Shown: piece by piece, positions 24,001 through 38,700 of the stretch
How the letters are laid out: every line of letters starts with the position of its first letter
Position numbering within the stretch: position 1 is the first letter of the stretch
Assembly: GCA_012295275.1 (NCBI GenBank)
Contig: CM022667.1
Location: 18,325,245 to 18,385,244 of the forward strand
Origin: Chrysomallon squamiferum
Taxonomy: Eukaryota; Mollusca; Gastropoda; Neomphalida; Peltospiridae
Length of the DNA: 60,000 nucleotides
Reading direction: 5' to 3'
The notes under the pieces: generated by a model
Told to the model about the DNA's origin: nothing
Seen by the model: only the letters and a program-made list of their open reading frames with translations
Database searches by the model: none
Position numbers and translations under genes: made by a program

Positions 24001-26783
24001 ATTACTAAATCCCTGCTTTGACATTAGTACTGGGTATGTGATTAATGTCTAAATTATAATGGAAATAATAAAATGTATTCCATTTTTTAAGTTTTTTTTT
24101 TTTTTTTTTTTATTATTTACTAATTGTAATTTTTTTGTAGTTATTATTTTTTGTTTGTTTATTTATTTTTTTGTTTTGCTGTTGTATTTTTTTTAAAATA
24201 ATTTTTGGGGGGTTAGCTGTTTGTATTGATATTGTTGTTCTGTCATTAGTACATTTAAATTAGATTAACAATGATAAACTTTCTTCAAAATAATAAAATA
24301 AATAAATAAATAAATAAAGATTTATATGATATATATAATTTATCTAACAGATATCATTAACATTCATTTACTTTATAATTTTCTACCATTATAAATTTTG
24401 TAAAAAGCAGAACAAAATTCAAACTGACTTTAAAATTTAAAAAATCTAAACTGTAAACAAATAAATAAAATAATAATAAAAATTCTAGATATATAAAATA
24501 AATGAGATTAATATATAAAACATAAAAAAGAAGCATATTCCCACCTTCACCCAAACAAATAAAGAAATCAATAAAAAAGGTTTGCTACAATATGATCTAG
24601 TTTCATACAATTTGTATAAATAGAACAGATGAAATTCATATTAAATAATAATAAATAAAATCTTTCTCCTGTTCACTTCCTTTACAAAATTTCAATGAAT
24701 GAAATATTTATAACACTCTCACACACACACACACACACACACACAAAAAAACAAAGTCAATTGCTAAATATAATATCGTTCATATGATCCAACAACTACT
24801 GCCTGTTTTGACTAGCAATGACCAGAAAAGCAGATGTAGTTAAACAAAGACTGGGATCAATATGAGTGAATTTTCCAAACAAGAGAATAAATTAATGAGT
24901 AAGAAATGGATTAATTCAAATAATGAAGCTACTATTTTGAAGTGCACTGACCACTGAGTGGTCTTATTAATCAGTGTAATTGCTTTTATTATAAAGCTTG
25001 CCAAGGGGATTTAGATTTATCATGGCACACTAAATCCAATGAAGACATTAAAGTAGATGTGTATGATTAGTTAATGTAATTATGTATCTTCTCATCGAGT
25101 GGTGGCCTGCCTATTAATGCTTATTATATATGTCACTAAGACATTAATATTTCAAAACTGCTTCAAAGATTTTTTTTTCTTATTCTTTATCTGAAATGAA
25201 GCTTTTTTAAATATATATCAGAGAAATAAGAAAAAAGGTTGACTGAAAAAAATAATGAAACAACGTTTGGTTAAACTGACTGAAGCATTTCAGCACAAAA
25301 CTAATTGATGATAAACATGTATTTGGAAAACTGGTTAATTAAATAAAAGGAGAAAATAATTATGTAAAACTAGATTAGGTATATGCCAAATATACAAAAA
25401 TAATATAAAAAGTATTTAAAAAAATAATGATAATAAAAAATAAATAAATAAATAAATAAATATATAACAAAAATAGTTGTGTGTCTGCGTGTGTACATAT
25501 AGATAGATAGATAATTATGAAAATCTATATATAAAAAGTAAAAATAAAATAAAAAAAAGAATTAGAAATAAAAATAATAATAAGAATAAAATTTAAAAAT
25601 TAAATAAACAAAAATTGAGAGACACAAAACCAACAACTAGTACTGGTCATTCTGTTTAGATGATAAACAAGACGTTTTTTGTGTCTCAAACTTCAAGTCA
25701 AATAATGAAATTTCCAGTTCAATAACAAACAAAGGCCGTACACTGAATAGGAAACACAATTAGTGACATACAAACAGTGATGAATGGAAAACTAATACAA
25801 ATGTAACACTGTTAGTGCACTGATAGACAACAGCTACTGCACACAGCTGCCACTCTGGCCAAACTGCAATAATAAATTGGTCAGCAAGGAACAAAGAATC
25901 AAATACGGACAGAGAATGAAATGAAACATGTTGAGAATCTTTAGTTACTGTCAAGTTTTATGTATTCATTAAATGAATCGTAAATCTTCTCTCATGAGTA
26001 CATTTTTAGATAAAATGTGTAAAATAAAAAAAATAAAACTTTTCATGTTATCACTACTTCTTATTATTTATTCTTTTCATTTCTTTGTTATATTAGTTAA
26101 AATAGAATTAAAATTTGAAATTAAATTATCAGATATGTTTTTTAACTGCTTTCATATATTTATTTGTTTGCTTGTTTCCAAAATTTAAAAAATACAAACG
26201 GGGAAAAAAAAAAAAAGTCCAACAATTTTAAAATAAACTAATAATGGTTTCAAATGTAGAAAAACTTATCAATACTTTTTTACCTCATAATTAATATACA
26301 TTGTATTTTTTATTTTTGACATAGCTTAATTTAAAATAAAATAAAAAGCCAAAATTATCCTAGTAATGTACAAGTTACAGGAAAAGCAAATTAAAAATAT
26401 ATATAAAAATAATATTAATTACATTTTCATATCTTAAAAAACAAAAATAACAAAACACAATAATAATACAGAAACTAAATAACAACTCCTTTAGGAAAAT
26501 TTTCCTCTAGATGTAATAATTCTGAAACTAATAATAACTATAGACAGTCTGTTTGAAGAGTGCTTTAAGCTTGTACATGTATTTAGGTGATATCAGTTAG
26601 CAATATAAAACAGGGCATTTTATGTTAATATACTTTTAAAAATTAAAACAAAAATCAAAATGTAATTGTTCTTTAAATTAACGCCAGGGGTAGTAGTGTT
26701 TCTTTAATATTGAAATAATTATTGTTTTGTTTCATTTTAATAATTATTATAATTTGAGACAAAAATAAAAACAAAAGGAATCA

Positions 26784-26819
<36 letters not shown>

Positions 26820-29810
26820 AATAAATAAAAAATAATAATTTTTATTTTTTTAAATTATCAGAAAATTACAATTTCAAAAAGTAAGGAAAACAAAATCTCC
26901 CAAGAAACAAAATAATAACAAAGATAAAAGAAAGATATTTTGGGAAAATCTGATATAAAAGATTAAAGCATATTTCTTATCTAAGTTCAATAAGTTCTAG
27001 GTTTTAATTATGAAGAAACAAAATTGAATCTTTCCATCTCATATTTTCTGTACCTGAACAACCATGTTCCAACAGCTTCATTAAGGATGATACTATATTT
27101 AGAAAAATGTCTGGAGTATCGTGACAAAAATGATTATGAATAATTCACTTATTAACTGAAAGATTTTTTATCTCGACCATTAATTTAATTTTTAATAACA
27201 ATTGTTCTTAATTCTAGAATGATAAACTTGTATCTGTATTCAATATTTATATATTTACACCATTTAAAGAAATAAAAAAAATCAGATATGATGGCTAGCA
27301 CAGATGTTAAGAAGTTAAAGATATTTATACAAGTGCCGAAAATTTTCTTTTTTCAGTACAAATTGAGTTACTCTCAGTAAATAAATGTGGCAATATTATT
27401 TTTAAAACAACACTCAAAAAGAAATATACTCAGTATGAATCAATCACCAAAACATCGATATTAATAACAAATATTTCTATTTAGCTCAAGATGCCACTAA
27501 ATGAAGGAATAAGATATAAAATTCTCCATAATGTAAACTTGTTTTCTCTAATTAAAACACTGATCATAAAAATTCCTTAATGTCAGCAAAGCACCCAAAG
27601 AATGTGATATTTCTACGGTTAATGGCCAAATATAGGCTATACATCATGGAGAGCAATACTAGATCTTTCTTCTTACACTGACTACTTCCCAGGTTATTAC
27701 ACATCGTTGGACATAGCATCTGGTCACTATATATTGATTGTCTCAATCTAACAGAGGTCACAGTCATAATGATGTCTAACAACTTCTCTGAAAAGGGTCA
27801 CTTCTAGATTAGTCAAGGCCTGAGGACTTTGTGTTCATCAATCAGAAAAATAACTGCAATTTGATGAGCAAATTCCTATGTCAGGACGTTTGGTATTTGA
27901 CTGTTTTGTTTTGTAATTAGGATTAATTCACTAGTGAAGAAAAATGTTTTAAAATATATAAATGTTAAAAATATACAAATGTAAAAGTTTCAAATCAAAC
28001 CGATAATTTGTGAAAAAATTAGATTAAGTAATAAATCTACAGATTGATTGGCTTGGTTACTGATAACAATTTTAAAAATAGAATCCATGATTTTAATGTA
28101 AATAATACTACTACTAATAATAATACAATAAATAAATAAATAAATTATATATACATATAGCGACAAACTAGAGAGATATATAGGAATAATAAATACAAAT
28201 AATAATAATAAACAAAATAATAAATAACTAAATAAATAACATGGTGAGTTTATGTCACTAGAACTCATCAGATTACATAAAAAGAAAATCACTAAAATGC
28301 ATTCATTCATAAACATAATGAAATAGCCAACTGCCAAATTCTCAACATAAGAAAGAAAAGAACTGATGAAACCTATATCAATTTTATCAATACTGATATC
28401 CTATCTTTTATTGTGGTCATAAATATCACTATGGAAACAGAATTATCATTATTATTGTTGTTTTTGTTTTTTTATATTTATTGGTGTTTTTTATTGTCAA
28501 ATACTGAAGAAAAATGTTCAGCATGAATTAATTAAATCACAGATATTATTTGCATATTACACACAGAGACTTGCCCACATACTCATTTGCAACCCACACA
28601 TACTCATAACCACCTGTATACATCCAAATACACACCCACTATCACAACATAATCTATTACTTATTATTGCAGGGGTAAACCTAGTTTTAATTTACTAACA
28701 CCAGCTCTGAGAGAAATGTATGAGTTACTTTCCTGATTTTAATTAGCAATGCTCTAGTTAGTTGTCAGGACTAGCATAAAAAAAATATTATGTTCTTCAT
28801 CATCAAGAAATATCTTGTTTATGACCTCTCTTCCTACTTAAATTAACTGAATCTGCCTTCATAATGGAGTTTTGATGATTTACTGGCTACCTTGTGTCAT
28901 AATTACTGAAGACTGTTTTTCAATGATCAGTCATTTATCTATTTTTTATTTATATTTTATGGAATTTTTTTCTTTTCACAGGATTACTGCTATTTTTTAA
29001 AATGATATTATTTATTATGTTCAACATATAAAAATTAAAAAATTTAATAAAAGTCATAATGATCATTATTATCTTCTTAAAAAAAAAAATAATGTAATTA
29101 ATTAATTAAAAACAATATGTTAATCAATAACTGCTTTTTTAAATATATATTTTTCTTTTTAATTCAAAACATCTCAAGTTAATTTAAATTTCAGTTTTAC
29201 TGTTCTAGAGTATACTAATTCATTTCTACAGATCTACTATAATAATAATTTTCTTTCAAACACTTAATTCTAAAAGATTCAGCACTTTTAGTACCTGGTC
29301 TTAACTATATCAGATTGAAGTAAAACATATCATCTGAAAAAGTCATCTTTTGAGAATAACAATATGAGTTAAAGAGTGATAAAACAAAGCTTCCAGTCAC
29401 AATCTCTAAGCAACTCAATAAAACAAGACAAATGGTTTCCTAGAATAAAGTTAAACAAAAATGTTTTCTGAAAGCATGATCAATCACACTGACAATTTAC
29501 CAGTCATGAAAATAAATGGAAACATTATGAGGGCCTCAAAATATAGCCAGTTTTAATTTTCTTTTTCTCAAACTCTTTAATATCAAAAAGCAATCAACAA
29601 TAATTTGACTGAAAAAAAAAAGAAAAAAAAAAAAAAAAAAAAAGGTCTAGCTAGAGAAGAGAAAAATATAAAAAAAAACATTGATGGATGACTGGTGTAA
29701 TAATAACTCCAAGACATAGTATCACTCAGTGTTCAAGCAAACATTATTAAAAACATTATTTAAAAAAGAAAGAAAGAAAACTTTCATGACCTTTACTTAT
29801 TTTTCTCATT

Positions 29811-29866
<56 letters not shown>

Positions 29867-31959
29867 AAAAAAAAAAAAAATTAAGTAAAATAAATAAAAA
29901 AAAAAAAAAAAGAAAGAAAGGACAATAATGATAATAAAAAATTAAGTAAATAAAAATCCCTATTGCCCAGTATTAATTTTGTTCCTAGAACTTTATGCAT
30001 AAAACTTGAACCTATAAAGATGTATGTATATATAAATATTAAAATTGTTTCATTTGGAAAAAAAAAAAAAAAAAAAACCTTTTGAAGATAAAAGTTATTT
30101 TATGTATCTTGTCAGTTTACAATGATTGAAGATACATTTTAATTCATCAAGAATAAAAGATAATGTCATTAACTAAAAAAACATTACCTATATATTGAAT
30201 TAAAAAAATTAAAAATTAAAATTATATTAAATTAAATTAAATTAAATAAATAAATAAATTAATTAAAAATAATGAAAAACACCTCACAAAAATATAATTT
30301 AATAAATTGATTTTGTATTAATATTTCTTTTCATTCATAGCAAATACAGATGTTATTTTTTCAACAGCAATAGTACAACAATTAAAACCATAATACTTGT
30401 AAAAATATGAACTTTCTATTTTTTTCTATAAATTAAAACAATAGTTGGCTAGCAGAATTAAAAGAAAAGAAAAACCATTTGTGTTATACACAAAGAAAAC
30501 AATACAAATCATGAAAAAACTTGTGAAAGAAAACAACAACAAAAAACTCTTATCTGATGTTAACAGAAAGCTTTTACAAGAAAAGAGCTGACGAAGCAGA
30601 ACTCAGATACAACTTCAGTTCAATGATGTCACTATCTCTCTGTGAATGTGACTAATTTATAAAATATTTATTAATGGATGTGCAAATCTTAATACATCAA
30701 AAGCAAGAAATATTAAATTTGTTTCAGGCTATTTCTTATAATTTTATTTCATCTTCTTTTAAAAATGTGTTTTGTTTTATTATCCAATATACACATATAA
30801 AAAAATATAGTTTTCAGGGTAGTGACAACACCTCTCATATATTTCTGACAGATCTGTTATTGCTATTTTTAATATATAAATATGAATACAACTCTGGGTA
30901 TACATACAATTTATTTGCTAACACCAGATGGCAGCAAAAAAAATAAAAAAATATATATATATATAATAATAATAAGACCACGAAGAAAAGGTTAAAAAAA
31001 TAAAAAAATAAAATAAAAAAGTTATATTATGAATATTAGTATTTTCTCTCTCAGAAGTAATTTTATTTCTTTATAAAAGTACATATTTAAAATTAAAATG
31101 TGCAAACAAAAATATTATTAGGCACAAACATAAAAAAAAAAAATAATAATAAACTAAAGAAAATGATAATGATGATAATGAATAAATAAGATAACAAGCA
31201 TATAGCTTAACAAATGTTAATAATTTCCCTTGCAATGTTAATGCTACAAGTAATGCAGCTATGTGTGACAGTACATATACTGATACTGGACACATTACAC
31301 ACACACAGAAAAATATGGACATAAAATTCAAGAAATAACACGGCCAACTCACTCCACAGAAAATGTGATTAAATTGACATCCAGGTAAAAATGAACAATT
31401 AGATAATTACTTAATTAACTAACTCACCAGGTCCATAATGAATTAATTCCTAACATCAAAGAGTATTTTGTAAGGGGCCAACAGAGGTCAATGTCCACAC
31501 AGGTTTAACTGGATAGAACAAGTAACACCTGATGACCCATATGTGAGGTAAATCCAGCCAGCCCTGTTTGCACTCCCTTCTCTTCCAATTTCTCCTCTTT
31601 CACCAAGTGACAAGTCAGCCTGCACTGACAGGTGGTACTCTCACAAAAACAAGGGAGGCCCTAACTGGGTAACTATTTTACATATTACTGTAACAGATAG
31701 GATCACTGTCTTACTGTACCGATATATAGTTTCAGAGTTTAATTTTTGATTTATGTATAATTAAAAAACTAATAATAACAAAGTCATGTTATTGTTGTTA
31801 TTATTATTATCTGCTTGAAGTAAAACAGGTTTATATTTGTGTCTATAGTTACACAATTTAATGTAAGTATATATAGTAACTATTTACTCTTTTGTAAGTA
31901 ACATACTATAATAAAAACAAGAGAGAATAAAAGTGAATAAAACAGGTAAAAGGTTAATT

Positions 31960-32000
<41 letters not shown>

Positions 32001-35000
32001 CCAAAATATCTATCTCTATATGCTTAAATTTCACATCTTTAAATTGTTATGTTTATAAGTATTATTTTAAAAGGTTGTAGAGGTTTGTCAATTTCATGTA
32101 AACAAGTAAACCATGGCCACAATTTGAAATACTAAAATGTATTCTCTCTCTCTCTCTCTCTCTCTCTCAGTATTTTAGGTTCCTGCCTTTCTATATGTGA
32201 TAAAGCTGACATCTGAAGACAGTCACAAGTTATTATTTAAACACACACACACAAACACACACAGCCATATTACATTATCTAAATACGTCAGATGTAGCAG
32301 ATATAACCAATGCATGTAAGATATAAAATCCGTTATTAAAAATAATAAATTTCAGAACCTTGTCACACACAGATCATAAACATATATCAGTCACAGACAT
32401 AAAGGCTGTAATTATGCAGAAAATTAAAAGTAACTGCATACATCAGCAAGTTGCTGTGAAAGTCAACAGAACTGGTTTAGCTGTGTTATTTTTTATCACC
32501 TGCCTTTCGACAGATGTCCACACTCATTCAAATGCATATGACTTTCACTGCAGTCTGCATTGTCTGACATTCCCTGCTTATTGCACAAGGTAAAAGTTAA
32601 TGTACACAAAGACTTTTTAAAGCCACAGTGAATACCTAGTCAGCTGTGATAGTTGGGGATCTGCTGTTATATGAAAAAAAAAAAAAAAACATGCCCAAGT
32701 TTATGGATATGAAGATACTATAACTGGTGATTAAAATGTCTTAAATTTTATTATTATATTTTATGTTATTGTAACAGAAAACATATGTTTTACATAAGGT
32801 TCTTAAGTTGTTAAAATAATTATTTAACAGATAGAAATATAAAATATGAAAAAGTATAGTTTACATATTAAAAGCAAGAAGATAAATCAAACACATAGTA
32901 TTATTTAAATAACTGCTGTAATTAAAAAACGATGTAAATGTATAGCACACACAGTGACACACAATCACAAAATCAAATAATTTTTGAATCATGCAAAACA
33001 TAGTAACTTTAAATATTAAAAGTGTGGAATGTTTATTGGAAATATACAATATTATGAGCTACAAGTGCTGACTATTAAGAAAAGTCTGTTACAAGTATTT
33101 CAGAGTTTTATTACTACCTTGCGGAAGTGCTATTTACCAAGAGGAATTTATTACAAGTCTTTCAGAATTATGTCTTTATCGATCTGAATTAACAAAATGA
33201 ATATTTATTTAGTGTAATATTCATTCTTTAATCAATAGTTATCAGGTTTCGACTATTACAACTGAGAACAAAATCAATTGCAATTTACTACTTGTATTTA
33301 TATACCAACAGAAAACAAGATTTTTTTCTTATTATTTTTTAAAGGATTCTTTGTTTTTTTCTTTTTATTTATTTATTTATTTATTGGATAAATTGCTTAA
33401 AACAAGACCAAATTTATTCAGTGAACTGATATTTGATTTTCTTATTAAAATGTTAATCATGAAGATATAAAAGATAAGCTAACACATGCTACATTTAGAT
33501 GTATCTGTTCCTTAGACAACCTATAAACAGGAAAGAAATATATAACAGTTTTTAACAACTGGATATAGGGCACTGGTTAGGACAGGAAAAGTGGAATAGG
33601 ATCAGTCTATTTTGTGATCTGTCAGTGATAGTACAATGCTCTAACCAAGCTCCAGTTTATTCCATAGTCAGTATTAGAGAGTTATATGTGCAAAAGTAAA
33701 TACCAATTAAACCAAACTAAACACTATACAGAAAATATAATCAATATAAATAGATTTTGTAGGTGGGTTTTTTCTTCAGATGAATAATAAATAATAATTT
33801 TTATAGATTTTTGAATCTTATAAATGAAGGGAGTAAATACAGATATCTTTATAGTTAATTCAAAACAAAACTCCAATTACAAAAATTATTTCTAGCCATT
33901 CATGAGTTTGAAAGATAATACTAAACTTTGTAAAAGTTTGTAAACACTGAAATAATTTGAACTAAAAATCAAATGAAATTGAAAATATATATATAACCCT
34001 CCAAAAATATATATAACCCCCCCAAAAAAAGAAACAGAAAAAAGGAGGAAAAGAAATAATAATAATCATCATCATCTTTAAAAGTCCTATTTATGTTAAA
34101 TTTTTCTGTATCATGAAAAAAAAAGAAGAAAATAGTTTGATTATTAAAAACTTATTTTAGTTTTTATATTGCCTTCTCTCTCTAGTAGGAAAAAAAATGT
34201 AATGTTAATAAACCAAGTGAAATTAAAACAAATTATACAACTTATTCCCGTTATTTCAACACTTCTTTATTATTATTATTATTATTAGTAGTAGTAGTAG
34301 TAGTAGTAGTAGTAATATCTATAAAACTATTAAATAATAATTAATAAATAAAATTTATTAAAGAAATAAAGAAAAACTAACAACGATTATATTTCGGATT
34401 TACATTATGAATTATTTTCAAACAGAATACTAAATTAGTTTAGGAGAAAAAATAACATTTAGGAACAACACATTTTTATTGGTAATTCAATCCAAAACCT
34501 TTCAGTTGTTAGAAAGATTTAATTTATAATGTGTTCAATAATATATTATTATTTACACTGCAATTACTAGTATCTGTATGCATTGTTAATAAAATAACCA
34601 CATTTGTAGCCAATTTTAATCTGCACATTGAGTAATGGGAATGAGCAATATTTTCCCATTTGCCACCTGTCAGATGGTGCCTCAAATGAATTCTCTCCCC
34701 TTTTGTGCTTCTTTAATTATTAATTATGCAGACAATAGGCACATGTTAGCATTTAAACTGAATAAAGAGCACGTATTGATTATTTTCAAAGTAGTCTTGA
34801 AATAAAGTGCTCAGTAATCGTTTGTTATTATAGAAAATATTTTTACAAAATCTTGATAACTACTGCTGAAAAGAAATGAAAATTGAAAAATGGCTTGAAA
34901 TTGCATGTATCTAGATGACTGTTTGTCAAAGTTGCCTGCTGTGACAGCTAAAAACTTGCAGATGTATACTGGATGTGATGCAATCAGTTTTATCATTGAA

Positions 35001-35663
35001 AGCTGATAGTTTCTTTTCAGAAGCTGCATCAACCATATGTTGTTATCTGTATACATTTGTCAGTTGCATTTTTAATATTTAATTTTTTTTAATAAAAATT
35101 AAAATTCAGCATTAGTTATATACTTTCTTTTTTAACTTGTTTAAAATTAAAAATGAGCCGTATTATATATATATATAATGATTTATTCTTAATTTTAAAC
35201 AAGCTAAAGATTCTTTTTATAAAAACAAAAATTAATTTTTTAATTTTATATTTATTATTACTTTTTTAAAGAAAAAAAAAGAAAGAATAACTACTGCAAT
35301 AACATTATGGCATAGTTATATTTAAAAAGGATTCTTTCCTATTTTTAACCAAATCAAAATAGCAAACAAATTTAAAATAATTAAAATTAAAATAAAAATA
35401 TTAAGAAAATTTATCATTTAAATTACTGATTTAAATTCTGCAAAATTAAAAGAATGAAATCTATGCAAAAAGAAAAACAGTTTGAATAAAATAAAAAATC
35501 TGTTGAGAAAATAAAAAAATAATCAAACAAATAACTAACTGATGACTTATTCTTTCATTCTATATTCTGAAAATTAAAAGTAGAAAATCTATATATAAAA
35601 AAAAAAAATTAAAAAAACAAGCTTAAATTTACTGTATTTCTTGAATGATTCCTAAGTTAGTCA

Positions 35664-35724
<61 letters not shown>

Positions 35725-38700
35725 TAAAAACAAAAATAAATAAATAAATAAATACATTTTTAAAAATATATTTGTGTTAAAACAGCTAAATTTTAAGTTT
35801 AAATTTTAATGAGATTTTGGATTGTTTTTTTTTGTTTGGATTACTGTCCGTAAATTGTATTCTTATAAAATTGGCATTAGAATACAACAGTCAGTATGAT
35901 TTTACATGACTTTTTATCACTTTGGAATAAAATCTTTCAAGTAATTAACATATATTATAAAATTACACATTTTATTTATGTAAATGTCCTGAAACCATGT
36001 GCCAGTGAGTAAGTGGGGCACACTCTATTCAGATTGAAGGCATATGGCTATACTTTGGTTTTCCCCAATATCATACTAGAAGATTATTCCCAGTACCTTG
36101 AATACAACAGTAATAATTAACAACAACAGCCTAAATACACACGGTAAAGTTTCCTATGGTATGTATTTCAGGATAGTTTTTCTTATCTTGAATATAAGAT
36201 TACTCTCAGCCAATAAATAAATAAATAAATAAAATTTGGTTAGACCAGGTAATACTCTCATTAGAACAGTTCTCATGTTTATTCTTATGGTAATAAAATA
36301 CATCACATTTCAGTAGAACTCTGTCCTGCCTATTTTAATAAACAAAAGCAATGCACTGGTTTTAGTATTTTTTAGAAATGTTTTTCATTCTTATTTTATT
36401 TTTTATAGCATCCCTGATTGTGAAGAAATTGTGTGTATGTGTCTTTACAAGTGTATGTGTGAATTTTCAAAACAGAACCTTCCAGAAAAGTATCTAAATA
36501 CTCACATCATTGTTTGATGCAAAGTTGTCCCTTCCTGTCTGTCCAGCTGACATATCAAAGATGTTGTTACTGTAATTCTGTAAGAATAGAAAAATTACAA
36601 AATTAAGTAGCTGTTGTTATTGTTTTCCCTTATACTAATTTTCCATTATTTGACAGTAACAATGTTATGGTAATTCTGCAAGATAGAATAGTTACAAAAT
36701 TAAGTAGCTGATGTTTTTGGTGTTTTTTTCCCCCTCTGCTAATATACCAGTATTTACTGATAACATTGTTATTGTAATTCTGCAATGTAGAAATGTTACA
36801 AAATTAATTAGCTTTCATTTATTTTTCTTCATCAAATTTATCAGTATTTATCACTAGCATTTGATTTTAACTTATGAAAGTATTTATTTGGACTAATAAA
36901 GCAACATTACTGCATACCTAATACATATTAATAATAATAATAAAAATAATGATGATGATGATGAATATGATGATAATTTAATAATAATAATAATAATAAG
37001 AAGAAGAAGAAGAAGAAGAAGAAGAAAGAAAAAAGAATTAATAAAAGAAGAAGAAGAAGAAGAAGAAGAAGAAGAAAGAAAAACTAATTAATTAATTAAC
37101 ATTTATCATCAGTATTTATTGGATGAACAAGCAATTATTATGTGAAAGAGGAATTTACATTCACAATTTCATGTTAACTAAGCAGCAATAGATATTTTTA
37201 ACAACCCTCACCTCTCCCAACCACAGATTTTTATAAAGGTTGCTGGCATTTTATTTATTAATTTTATTTATATCTGAAAACTGTGATATTAGATGTACAA
37301 ACAAAAACCATATTTCTCGTTTATTAATTTGTTTTCTTATAATAAGGAAACATTAATATAATATAAATTAACAAAAAAAAAGGACTAAATACAAACAAAA
37401 ATTGAGTTCTAAATTTGTTTTATTAAGGCATTGGAAAAAGAAATCTAAATAAAATGAATGTTTTTTTTTCCTAAGAAAACAATAAATCATTTAAATTTAA
37501 TTTAGGGGATTTTTTAATTTTGTTATTATTATTCTTTTTTATTTTAATTTTTTAATTTTTTTCAAAATCTCGCATAATGAAAATTGGAGTAAAGTTAATT
37601 TATCATCAAATTAATAAATGGAAATTTTTGTATTGATTTTTTTTTCCTTCACTTTTTCTTTTATCTGTTCTTCTAAAAAAGAACCAACAAAAAGTACAAG
37701 AAGCCTTGCTAAACAGATGGCACATAAAACAGGCGATGAACTAGACTGAGGGTTTCACAAGCTAATCATGACAAAATGACCCCTTGGGTCCTTCATCAAA
37801 GTGATTACACTGTCAAATGACTGGTAATTTCTCTATTAGGCAATTGTCTGCATTCTGAATGCAAACCAAGATTGGCCAATTCTGATAAAATATGGTCAAT
37901 AAACCTGCTTGTCACATTTCTGTTTACTGAAACACAGAACACACACACAAACATACATACATACATACTGTGTCATAATTATTAAAAATTAAAACAGAAT
38001 TCTTTACAAAAGTCCATTATATATGTACATCTGTATATTTATCTACTATCAGTGGTTTAATTTCTGTATCATTATCACTTATATTTATATGTAAATAAGG
38101 CAATTATATTTACTCTTTTGTGTGTTAATGAATGATGGCATTAACACAATCTGTAAATTTAATTTCCACTGTACAACTTCTACTTGTATGTCACCTCATA
38201 CATGCATTACCAATATATGAATAAAATCTGTAAATGTAATTTCCACTGTACAACTTCTACTTGTATGTCACCTCATACATGCATTACCAATATATGAATA
38301 AAATCTGTAAATGTAATTTCCACTGTACAACTTCTACTTGTATGTCACCTCATACATATCATTAGCAATATATGAATAAAATCTATAAATGTAATTTCCA
38401 CTGTACAACTTCTACTTGGATGTCACCTCTCTGTTATTTTATGATGGTTTTCTTAAGCAAAAAAATGCTGTTCACTCACCATCTAACAGAAAGGGATCTT
38501 TTATAAAATTGTTAACAATTTTTTTCTCACCATAAATAAAATATACAAGGATGAAATGAATAGAGCACACTATGAATTTGAAGATCAATCTGTTCTTTTA
38601 TAAATAACAAGTTTTTTCTTACCATGAATAAAATTTGCTTAGGATAAGTATGAACTATGAATTTGAAAATCAATTTAATATTATATATATTTTTTTCTTT

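Larger units (their letters stand above)
21721..36505. other. TOX intron between exons 2 and 3 (14.8 kb)
   Basis: The longest intron in the window, with many AAT, AAAT and CA repeats, an A-rich block near 29.6-29.9 kb and a SINE relic near 33.6 kb. Several GC-raised islands are listed separately as possible regulatory elements. No coding exon is recognised. Confidence 0.7.

Noticed and set aside
29815-29864. 50-base poly-A as the tail of a processed retrogene
   Set aside because: No coding remnant or target duplication lies on either side. Simple slippage explains it.
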